Below are positions 1 through 4,688 of a DNA stretch of 6,822 bases, in pieces. The stretch covers positions 1 through 6,822 of the forward strand of contig JAEWHU010000298.1 of assembly GCA_023387635.1 (NCBI GenBank). Direction: 5' to 3'. The position numbers and the translations under genes are program-made. Source of the DNA: Bacillota bacterium. GTDB taxonomy: Bacteria; Bacillota; Clostridia; Lachnospirales; Lachnospiraceae. How positions within the stretch are numbered: the stretch's first letter is position 1; each line of letters starts with the position of its first letter. Under the pieces are notes generated by a model. That model made no database searches. It worked only from the letters and a program-made list of their open reading frames with translations, and was not told the origin of the DNA.

Positions 1-79
1 CAACTTCGTTACTATCTGAATAAATAACTGTGCCTTTACTAACTTGATTTACTGTATTCTTATTTATATTTATTCCCAT
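1..79 (-). CDS. N-terminal fragment of an unidentified protein (runs off the left edge)
   Basis: An open frame of 26 codons begins with ATG at 79 and reads out of the window without a stop. It starts MGININKNTV and contains KGTVIYSDSNE. A good ribosome binding site (AGAGGTG) lies 5 nt upstream of the ATG, and a promoter-like pair is found at 122-149, so the start is well supported. The stretch KGTVIYSDSNE resembles the beginning of cyclic-nucleotide-binding (Crp-like) domains, which often open with a KGT-[IV]-[IL]-[FY] strand, but 26 residues are too few to claim this. It lies downstream of the SRP RNA in the same direction, where dnaX sits in Bacillus; the sequence does not look like the DnaX N-terminus. 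Seen: start, RBS, frame. Inferred and uncertain: the domain. Confidence 0.7.
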   Translation of the reverse strand, partial: MGININKNTVNQVSKGTVIYSDSNEV

Positions 80-121
80 AGTTTCACCTCTGCCATTTTA
101 CATGATTCACAACTAATTATT

Positions 122-149
122 ATTATAGTCTATAAACCGATAAAGTAAA
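122..149 (-). promoter_or_regulatory. Sigma-A-like promoter for the left-edge gene
   Basis: On the minus strand a TTTACT -35 box (144-149) is followed after 16 bp by a perfect TATAAT -10 box (122-127). The start site would lie near 115, giving a leader of about 36 nt to the ATG at 79. Its position after two terminators suggests the left-edge gene is transcribed separately from the SRP RNA. Confidence 0.6.
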
Positions 150-185
150 AGTAATAAATATCCATTTCTATGAAAGTTATCTAGT

Positions 186-219
186 AAAAAAGCACCAATA
201 TTGCAATTGATGCTCTTTT
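186..219 (-). terminator. Second intrinsic terminator after the SRP RNA, possibly bidirectional
   Basis: Inverted repeat AGCACCAAT (191-199) and ATTGATGCT (206-214) forms a 9-bp stem with one G-U pair and a 6-nt loop. On the minus strand it is followed by six T residues (complement of 186-191); on the plus strand by CTTTT. It would act as a back-up terminator for SRP RNA read-through and could also stop transcription in the other direction. Confidence 0.65.
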
Positions 220-231
220 ACAGTCAATAAA

Positions 232-258
232 TAAAAAATGCCGTCATAAATGACGACA
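232..258 (-). terminator. Intrinsic terminator of the SRP RNA gene
   Basis: Read on the minus strand, an 8-bp stem (TGTCGTCA pairing with TGACGGCA, one G-U pair) with loop TTTA is followed directly by TTTTTTAT. It lies about 25 nt past the predicted mature 3' end of the SRP RNA, so a short 3' trailer must be trimmed. Confidence 0.85.
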
Positions 259-280
259 CTGCTTACATATTTTATATTAA

Positions 281-549
281 ATTCCGTGCGTTTTGCTTCG
301 AATGTACTTCATAGGCGTTACCCCTACAGTTAACTCGGTCCAGGCACCCTTACGGCACACAAGAGCTTTCATTTAGTGCTGCTTCATTCCTGACCTGACA
401 CGGTTCACGAATTCCTGTTGCGCAAGACCCAAACGTCAACATCACTTATAGAGGGCAGCCCTACAAAGAAACACCCTAGGTAAAACATCACCCCTGCTGT
501 AGCGGATTGCAGGTACAGGGCACCGCTATCTCCCCGGCTGCACGGAAAC
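281..549 (-). ncRNA. ffs: Signal recognition particle RNA, large Firmicutes type (scRNA / 6S-like SRP RNA)
   Basis: This is the RNA scaffold of the signal recognition particle, which binds Ffh and targets ribosomes making membrane or secreted proteins to the translocon. The minus strand closely follows the B. subtilis scRNA from end to end. It starts TTCCGTGC (540-547), continues with GGGGAGATAGCGGTGCCCTG and ends GCACGGAA (282-289); the two ends pair to close the long rod. The conserved Ffh-binding domain IV is present as GTCAGGTCAGGAATGAAGC, with GGAA tetraloop at 387-390, followed by AGCAC and later GTGCCTGGACCG. The GTAACGCC-type 3' segment and long 5' segment show that the Alu domain is retained, unlike the short 4.5S RNA of Proteobacteria. 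Length about 269 nt matches the ~271-nt Bacillus RNA. Exact ends are estimated from the terminal helix; precursor processing is likely, given an upstream promoter about 60 nt away. Confidence 0.95.
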
Positions 550-584
550 TTTATGACTTATATAATAACTACAATAATATTAAT

Positions 585-607
585 ATTGTTTCGAAAAAAG
601 AAACAAT
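585..607. repeat. Perfect 8-bp inverted repeat in the SRP RNA leader
   Basis: ATTGTTTC (585-592) and GAAACAAT (600-607) are separated by 7 nt (GAAAAAA on the plus strand). It lies immediately downstream of the predicted SRP RNA start site near 611, so it could fold in the precursor leader or act as a protein-binding site. Read on the minus strand the loop contains six T residues inside, not after, the stem, so it is not a normal terminator for tadA. Function unknown. Confidence 0.35.
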
Positions 608-617
608 TGTATTTGTA

Positions 618-646
618 AGTATACTTCGTTTTAAATTAAAAGTCAA
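618..646 (-). promoter_or_regulatory. Sigma-A promoter for the SRP RNA gene
   Basis: On the minus strand TTGACT (641-646) and TATACT (618-623) are separated by exactly 17 bp, a near-consensus vegetative promoter. The -35 box begins 3 bp after the tadA stop codon, giving the SRP RNA its own strong promoter independent of tadA. The start near 611 implies a ~60-nt 5' leader that must be removed to give the mature end near 549. Confidence 0.75.
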
Positions 647-649
647 GAC

Positions 650-1144
650 TTAATTATCCTTATTAAGCAAACGTTTTTCTTCCTTTTCCCGTTTATTTCT
701 AACTCTCAATTCTTTAAAAAATTCTTGTAATACCATGGAACATTCCTCTTCCATAACTCCTATGACAAGTTCTACCTGATGATTAAACTCCTCCATCTGT
801 AATATGTTAAGAATTGATCCTGCACAACCCGCTTTGGGATTCATAGTTCCAATCACTACTTCTTTCATTCTTGCTTGTACAATCGCTCCAGCACACATCT
901 GGCATGGTTCTAAGGTAACATACATGGTGCAATCTTCAAGACGCCAATCCCCCATCACTTTACTTGCCTTTTGAATTGTTATTAGTTCGGCATGGGCTAA
1001 TGTGGTTTTTTTCGTATTTCTTTTATTATATCCTCTAGCAATGATCTTATCCTCATAAACAATAACACAACCAATTGGAACTTCTCCAATTTTAGCTGCC
1101 TTTTTAGCTTCTTTTAAAGCTTCCTTCATATATTTTAAATTCAT
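650..1144 (-). CDS. tadA: tRNA-specific adenosine-34 deaminase TadA
   Basis: A 164-aa zinc enzyme of the cytidine/deoxycytidylate deaminase fold that converts A34 to inosine in the anticodon of tRNA-Arg(ACG), allowing it to read CGU, CGC and CGA. The zinc and proton-shuttle motif HAE is at residues 51-53 (His ligand, catalytic Glu53), and the second zinc motif PCQMC is at 80-84 (Cys81, Cys84). The TadA-typical segments PKAGCAGSILNIL (103-115), GVMEEECS (129-136) and EFFKELR (141-147) are present, followed by a charged tail. Length is normal for the family. The start at 1144 is supported by AAGGA 7 nt upstream; an internal Met at residue 6 is a less likely start because it would cut the first helix. 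It reads towards the SRP RNA gene, a linkage also seen in Bacillus (yaaJ-scr). No terminator separates it from that promoter, so read-through into the SRP RNA is possible. Confidence 0.95.
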   Translation of the reverse strand: MNLKYMKEALKEAKKAAKIGEVPIGCVIVYEDKIIARGYNKRNTKKTTLAHAELITIQKASKVMGDWRLEDCTMYVTLEPCQMCAGAIVQARMKEVVIGTMNPKAGCAGSILNILQMEEFNHQVELVIGVMEEECSMVLQEFFKELRVRNKREKEEKRLLNKDN

Positions 1145-1224
1145 AACATTATCCTTCTTATTTTTTCATAAATTAGCATAAAGTATATATTAAAAAGCAA
1201 CATTCTATAGACGAAAGATCTTGC

Positions 1225-1249
1225 TTCTGATATATTTATCTTATCAGAA
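1225..1249. promoter_or_regulatory. 25-bp inverted repeat between tadA and the activase gene (candidate operator)
   Basis: TTCTGATA (1225-1232) and TATCAGAA (1242-1249) form a perfect 8-bp inverted repeat with a 9-bp AT-rich spacer, about two helical turns overall. It sits in the 172-bp divergent region between tadA and the activase gene. A weak -10-like TACAAT (1262-1267) lies 12 bp to its right for the plus strand. The arrangement suits a dimeric repressor or activator site, but no family can be named. No T-run follows on either strand, so it is not a terminator. Confidence 0.35.
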
Positions 1250-1316
1250 AACGTGACTACATACAATAAATAATAAAAATATGATTCATAAAATATTCTT
1301 AACAGAAGGAGTACTA

Positions 1317-2027
1317 ATGAAAATTCAAGGATTTAATAAAACAACTTTACTTGATTATCCAGGCCACCTTGCCGCTACTATCTTTGTCAGTGGATGTAAC
1401 TTTCGTTGTCCTTTTTGCCATAATGCTTCCTTAGTTATAAATCCTTTAAATGAAAATACCATGGACAAAGAGTCCATTCCGCTAGAGGATATATACTCTA
1501 CTCTAAAGAAAAGGAAGGGTATACTTGAAGGAATCTGTATTACAGGCGGTGAACCAACTATATATCCTGATTTGAAAGACTTTATAAGTTCCATAAAAGA
1601 CATGGGGTATTTAGTTAAACTAGATACCAATGGTAATAATCCAAAAGTTTTAAAGGAGCTTATTGATAACAATTTAGTAGATTATGTCGCTATGGATATT
1701 AAAAATTCAAAAGAAAAATATTCGTTATCTATTGGAATGCCCTCCTTTCAAACAAGTTTTATTGAAGAGAGCGCTGATTATCTACTGAATGGATCTATTC
1801 CATATGAATTTCGAACCACTATAGTGAAAGAGCACCATAACTTAAATGATATATTAGCAATTGGTAACTGGATTAGTGGTGCAAATGCATATTATTTACA
1901 AGCGTTTAAAGATTCAGGAGATATAATATCACCTGGACTTACTAGTTATTCAAAAAGTGAATTAAATAAATTTCGCGAAGCTCTACTTCCTTATGTAAGA
2001 AATGTAGAGGTACGCGGTATTGATTAG
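1317..2027 (+). CDS. nrdG: Anaerobic ribonucleoside-triphosphate reductase activating protein, NrdG2-type radical SAM enzyme
   Basis: A 236-aa radical SAM protein. It is predicted to use a [4Fe-4S] cluster and S-adenosylmethionine to install the glycyl radical on class III ribonucleotide reductase (NrdD). The cluster motif C-x3-C-x2-C is CNFRCPFC at residues 27-34, preceded by LLDYPG (11-16) and IFVSG (22-26), which are typical of the NrdG2 (TIGR02495-like) subgroup rather than classical short NrdG. The SAM-contact motif GGEPT is at 77-81; later strands include KLDTNG (101-106) and AMDIKN (125-130). I chose the ATG at 1317 because AGAAGGAG lies 5 nt upstream and homologous proteins begin MK[IL]xGF; an in-frame ATG at 1281 lacks an RBS. 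The GNAT gene follows after 11 bp, probably co-transcribed. nrdD itself starts at 6751, on the same strand but not adjacent. Some NrdG2-like proteins are annotated only from homology, so the exact partner is inferred. Confidence 0.88.
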   Translation: MKIQGFNKTTLLDYPGHLAATIFVSGCNFRCPFCHNASLVINPLNENTMDKESIPLEDIYSTLKKRKGILEGICITGGEPTIYPDLKDFISSIKDMGYLVKLDTNGNNPKVLKELIDNNLVDYVAMDIKNSKEKYSLSIGMPSFQTSFIEESADYLLNGSIPYEFRTTIVKEHHNLNDILAIGNWISGANAYYLQAFKDSGDIISPGLTSYSKSELNKFREALLPYVRNVEVRGID

Positions 2028-2038
2028 GAGATGATTCC

Positions 2039-2587
2039 ATGGAGATATCTTGTAAAACAAATCGACTTCTTCTTACTACACTTTCTGCGAATTATTCCGA
2101 TAAAGTACTTGCATTTTATATTAAAAACAAAGACCACTTTGAACCTTGGGAGCCAGATAGAAATTCTAATTTTTATTCTTTACCATTTCAACGCTTGTCC
2201 TTAACCATGGAACAACAATTACTTCAAAAAAACAAACTATTAAGACTATGGGTATTCCTAAAAGATAATCCTTCTAAAATAATAGGTTCTGTTAATTTTT
2301 ATAATATTACCTATGATCCCTTCTTTCATTGCCAACTAGGATATAAACTAGATTATGAATACACAGGGCTTGGTTATGCCTTAGAAAGTGTAAGTGCTGG
2401 AATAAAATTATTTTTTGAATACCACCCTGCCATCCATCGAATCGAAGCTAATATTATGCCAAGTAATACTTCTTCTATTCGTCTCATCGAAAAGTTAGGT
2501 TTTCAGTATGAAGGCACTTCTACTTCTAGCATCCGCATAAATTACAAATGGGAAGATCATTACCGTTTTGCCTATATAAAAGATTAA
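2039..2587 (+). CDS. GNAT N-acetyltransferase, RimJ/RimL-like
   Basis: A 182-aa acetyl-CoA-dependent acetyltransferase of the GNAT superfamily, closest in pattern to RimJ/RimL enzymes that acetylate protein N-termini or small amines. The N-terminal strand TNRLLLTTL (7-15) and the segment FEPWEPDR (34-41) match the first part of the fold. The acetyl-CoA pyrophosphate loop is in YTGLGYALE (108-116). The C-terminal hallmark NTSSIRLIEKLGFQYEG (143-159) and the WEDHYRFAYI end (171-180) are classic. Length is usual. The start at 2039 is set by AGGAG (2026-2030), which overlaps the stop codon of the upstream activase gene, so the two genes are probably translationally coupled. The substrate cannot be told from sequence. 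The last 17 bases of the gene (2571-2587) are nearly duplicated at 2735-2749 on the far side of a palindrome, as if an element had inserted at the stop codon without changing the protein. Confidence 0.9.
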   Translation: MEISCKTNRLLLTTLSANYSDKVLAFYIKNKDHFEPWEPDRNSNFYSLPFQRLSLTMEQQLLQKNKLLRLWVFLKDNPSKIIGSVNFYNITYDPFFHCQLGYKLDYEYTGLGYALESVSAGIKLFFEYHPAIHRIEANIMPSNTSSIRLIEKLGFQYEGTSTSSIRINYKWEDHYRFAYIKD

Positions 2588-2749
2588 CTAGTGATTGCGA
2601 AACTCTTTATTGGTACGAATTTCATATGCACTTTATACAAATTCCTCCGCTACAACGCTCATTCCGCTTAACTTCCGCTCCGGAATTGTATAAATCACAT
2701 ATGAAATATTTACACTTTTGACGTTTCGCAATTACCTATAAAAGATTAA
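2571..2749. repeat. Direct repeats flanking the palindrome (possible target-site duplication)
   Basis: The end of the acetyltransferase gene, CCTATATAAAAGATTAA (2571-2587), recurs as CCTATAAAAGATTAA (2735-2749), identical apart from a missing TA. The two copies bracket the palindromic element. The simplest reading is a duplication made when the element inserted, with a later 2-bp slip in the TATATA tract. A 15-17 bp duplication is long for common insertion sequences, so a recombination or replication-slippage origin is also possible. Confidence 0.6.
2591..2735. repeat. ~145-bp imperfect palindromic element (MITE-like or intergenic hairpin repeat)
   Basis: Three nested arms share one centre near 2663. 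GTGATTGCGAAAC (2591-2603) pairs with GTTTCGCAATTAC (2723-2735), with one G-U. ATTTCATATG (2619-2628) pairs perfectly with CATATGAAAT (2698-2707). TTTATACAAATTCC (2632-2645) pairs with GGAATTGTATAAA (2682-2694), with one bulged A. The central ~36 bases are not palindromic and are richer in G+C than the flanks; they hold three copies of CCGCT (2647, 2664, 2675). No open reading frame of note lies inside. Such a structure fits a non-autonomous palindromic repeat or small MITE; it would also fold as a long hairpin in the 3' untranslated region of the activase-acetyltransferase transcript. Whether it is repeated elsewhere in the genome cannot be seen here. Confidence 0.7.
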
Positions 2750-2754
2750 TATGT

Positions 2755-2810
2755 AAGGGAGTGTTATCAGGCTTAATATAGCTGATAACGCTCCCTTTAA
2801 TAAACTTTTT
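2755..2810. terminator. Strong intrinsic terminator between convergent genes
   Basis: GGGAGTGTTATCAG (2757-2770) pairs with CTGATAACGCTCCC (2782-2795) over 14 bp with one G-U wobble, extendable by two A-T pairs, around an 11-nt loop. On the plus strand it is followed by TTTAATAAACTTTTT, which ends the activase-acetyltransferase transcript. On the minus strand it lies 15-20 nt after the stop of the 390-aa gene, with a poorer T-run, so it may serve both directions. Confidence 0.88.
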
Positions 2811-2811
2811 A

Positions 2812-3984
2812 TTATTTTAGATTAACTGGTACATACCAATAACCAAATTCCCCTTCTCTTCTATCACGTTTCTTTGCACATTTGAAATTCTCAAAACCAA
2901 ACATTTTAGCCATAAAACGTTCACGATTGTGATAAATACCAGGAACACCTATGATGTATGAATTACTATTACGATTATTTACCTTAGCAAATATAAGATG
3001 CCTATGACCATAGAATCCATGCAATAAAAAGCTATTATTTGCTAAAGGCCATACATCTACTGGAAGTATTTCGATATCCTTAGGTTCAATACGTACACAC
3101 CAAGTTATTTCATTATCATCAAACGGATACATTCTTGGATATTCTTTGTAAAGTTTAGATGCAATGGGTGACTCCTCTAACATAGATGTAGAGAAATTAC
3201 CATAACCATTACTAGATGGATTGCGGTTTATGATATCTTTCACTGTATTTTGAGAATTATTGTAATACTGGGTATTCTCTCTTCTACTCAAATCATGAAC
3301 ATTCTCATCACTAGATTCAGCTACTTGTGTCACATCTTTCAAGGAATTTTCCTTGGAATCCTGAATATTATCCTCTGTTACCATAGAATCAACGAACTGA
3401 TTTGTATTTTCTGTTATATTGTCTACTATATTATCTGTCTTTCTGTCAATATTTTCCACCACATTATTGTCAGCATTATCAATTATTCTCTCAATGACTT
3501 TATTATCTCTGGCATCTACAACATTCTCTGTTTTCCTGTCTTCATTTTTTTCATTATTTATTACTTCATGACTAAGAACTGTGGTCTCTTTAAACTCTAA
3601 AGATTGCACCATACCAAGCGTTAAAGGATTCTCATCCCATACAGTAGCTAGATATTTTGTGTCTGTATGATATAGCACTATGCCACCAATATCATCTATG
3701 CCATACTCTGTATTAAGTATGCGACTTGGATCCGTAACTAGACGAAAATCTCCCACTTCATTCCTAAAGTTCAATTTACCTAGTTGAATTCCTTCAATTC
3801 CATTTTTATTACGTTTAAAAGCGTATACAGTTACTTGCTTTTCGTTATAGCTTAAAGCTGATACATGAATTGTAAATTTACATTGCCCATTCCTAGCTTC
3901 CACACGAGCATATCCTACATTATTTCGTTTCTTACCTTCTTCATAAGTATACATGTATGATACCAGTCTTTTATAATCAGGCAT
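2812..3984 (-). CDS. Uncharacterised two-domain protein with an Asn/Asp-rich linker
   Basis: A 390-aa protein I cannot assign a function to. Residues 1-130 form an apparently folded, beta-rich domain (YKRLVSYMYTYEEG at 4-17, GYARVEARNGQCKFTIHVSA at 24-43, VTVYAFKRN at 51-59). Residues about 131-270 are a low-complexity linker rich in Asn, Asp, Glu and Val, predicted disordered. It contains an internal repeat with a 31-residue period (DRKTENVVDA at 149-158, DRKTDNIVDN at 180-189). Residues 275-390 form an aromatic-rich C-terminal domain (EITWCVRIEP 292-301, NNSFLLHGFYGHRHL 316-330, IIGVPGIYHNRERFMAKMFG 344-363, GEFGYWYVP 378-386). There is no signal peptide, membrane segment or catalytic motif, so it is probably cytoplasmic. 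The layout recalls hypothetical proteins of Lachnospiraceae (possibly the family called DUF6128), from memory and unverified. The start has AGGAG 7 nt upstream. The gene is monocistronic, between two terminators. Confidence 0.88.
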   Translation of the reverse strand: MPDYKRLVSYMYTYEEGKKRNNVGYARVEARNGQCKFTIHVSALSYNEKQVTVYAFKRNKNGIEGIQLGKLNFRNEVGDFRLVTDPSRILNTEYGIDDIGGIVLYHTDTKYLATVWDENPLTLGMVQSLEFKETTVLSHEVINNEKNEDRKTENVVDARDNKVIERIIDNADNNVVENIDRKTDNIVDNITENTNQFVDSMVTEDNIQDSKENSLKDVTQVAESSDENVHDLSRRENTQYYNNSQNTVKDIINRNPSSNGYGNFSTSMLEESPIASKLYKEYPRMYPFDDNEITWCVRIEPKDIEILPVDVWPLANNSFLLHGFYGHRHLIFAKVNNRNSNSYIIGVPGIYHNRERFMAKMFGFENFKCAKKRDRREGEFGYWYVPVNLK

Positions 3985-4110
3985 ATTTACTCTCCTTTTG
4001 GTTACAGCTTAACTTGATTTTTTCTGCACCTACAATTACTGAAATATATTCTTACTAATTCTATTTTATTCCAACACTGTAATAAGTATGACAAAAGAAT
4101 AGGGATAAAC

Positions 4111-4170
4111 AAAAAGGACGTACCTTATTCTAACCTTAATTAGATGGGATACGTCCTTTTCTTATTTTTC
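4111..4170. terminator. Intrinsic terminator after yqeY, within the 252-bp gap 3985-4236
   Basis: AAAAGGACGTA (4112-4122) pairs with TACGTCCTTTT (4150-4160) over 11 bp. The inner part can pair further (CC with GG, TCTAA with TTAGA). Minus-strand transcripts from uup-yqeY end with TTTTTG after the stem; plus-strand ones with TTTTCTTATTTTTCC, so it can work in both directions. The rest of the gap (3985-4110 and 4171-4236) is AT-rich and must hold the promoter of the 390-aa gene. The best -35-like element there is TTGTCA on the minus strand near 4090, but I found no convincing -10 box 17 bp downstream. Confidence 0.8.
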
Positions 4171-4236
4171 CTTTATAAATCCTATATATGTTAGCGTGGA
4201 CTTATATAATACCCTGTTCACTTGTGAGCGTTAGTC

Positions 4237-4686
4237 TTATTCAGCGAATAATTCAGCCACCATATTATTTACAACTTTACCATCTGCTTTGCCTTTTACC
4301 TTTGGCATAAGTTCCTTCATGATTCTACCTTTATCCTTAGCAGTTGGAACTGTAATTTCAAGTGAGTCTAAAACTCCTTTTATGATATCCTTAATCTCAT
4401 CTTCGCTTAGAAACTTTGGTGCAAACTCGGATAAAATTTCAATTCTTAATTTGCACTCATTAATAATATTTTCTCTATCTGCTGGTGAAGATTCAAGAGT
4501 TTCTTTTAATTGCTTAATTTCTTTTAAAACAACTGCGTTCTCTTCCTCTTCTGTTAAGTCACTTCTCTTGTCAATTGCCACATTCTTAAGTGAAGTAAGA
4601 AGAGCGGATAAAGCATCTTTTCTCTCCTTATCCCCTGACTTCATAGCTTTTACCATCTCTGCTCTTACTAATTCGATCTTTGTCAT
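4237..4686 (-). CDS. yqeY: YqeY family protein (GatB/YqeY domain)
   Basis: A 149-aa, mostly helical protein of the YqeY family, which resembles the C-terminal tRNA-contacting domain of the amidotransferase subunit GatB. A role near tRNA or aminoacyl-tRNA metabolism is often suggested but not proven. Family traits are visible: MKSGDKERKDALSALLTSLK (15-34), the acidic helix LTEEEENAVVLKEIKQLKET (44-63), the LSEFAPKFLSEDEI segment (85-98), and a C-terminal KDKGRIMKELMPKVKGKADG stretch (117-136) followed by VVNNMVAELF. Length is exactly usual. The start lies 2 bp after the stop of the ABC-F gene, and the nearest AGGA is about 13 nt away inside that gene, so translation is probably coupled to it. 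In many Firmicutes yqeY follows rpsU; here it follows uup instead. Identity is secure, function uncertain. Confidence 0.93.
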   Translation of the reverse strand: MTKIELVRAEMVKAMKSGDKERKDALSALLTSLKNVAIDKRSDLTEEEENAVVLKEIKQLKETLESSPADRENIINECKLRIEILSEFAPKFLSEDEIKDIIKGVLDSLEITVPTAKDKGRIMKELMPKVKGKADGKVVNNMVAELFAE

Positions 4687-4688
4687 AA

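Noticed and set aside
1145..1224. Promoter for tadA
   Set aside because: TTGCTT (1195-1200, minus strand) is followed only by weak GCTAAT/TAATTT -10 candidates at poor or long spacing; tadA surely has a promoter here but I cannot place it.
1281..1316. Longer start of the activase gene at 1281 (12 extra residues)
   Set aside because: No ribosome binding site precedes 1281, while AGAAGGAG sits 5 nt before the ATG at 1317, and the family begins at MKIQGF.
1355..1672. Open frame of 105 codons on the minus strand
   Set aside because: It is antisense to the radical SAM core of the activase, has no RBS and no recognisable protein; a shadow frame.
2594..2732. Integron attC-like site
   Set aside because: The palindrome lacks the attC core sites (GTTRRRY/RYYYAAC) and the usual unpaired-base pattern, and no integrase or cassette array is present.
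3250..3600. Open frame of 116 codons on the plus strand, Ile-rich and membrane-like
   Set aside because: It mirrors the Asn/Asp-rich linker of the 390-aa gene; antisense of such codons gives Ile/Leu-rich peptides. No RBS or promoter.
4050..4095. Sporulation-sigma or vegetative promoter for the 390-aa gene
   Set aside because: A TTGTCA and a GGAATAAAAT-like stretch are present on the minus strand, but neither spacing nor sequence fits a sigma-A, sigma-F or sigma-G promoter well enough to call.
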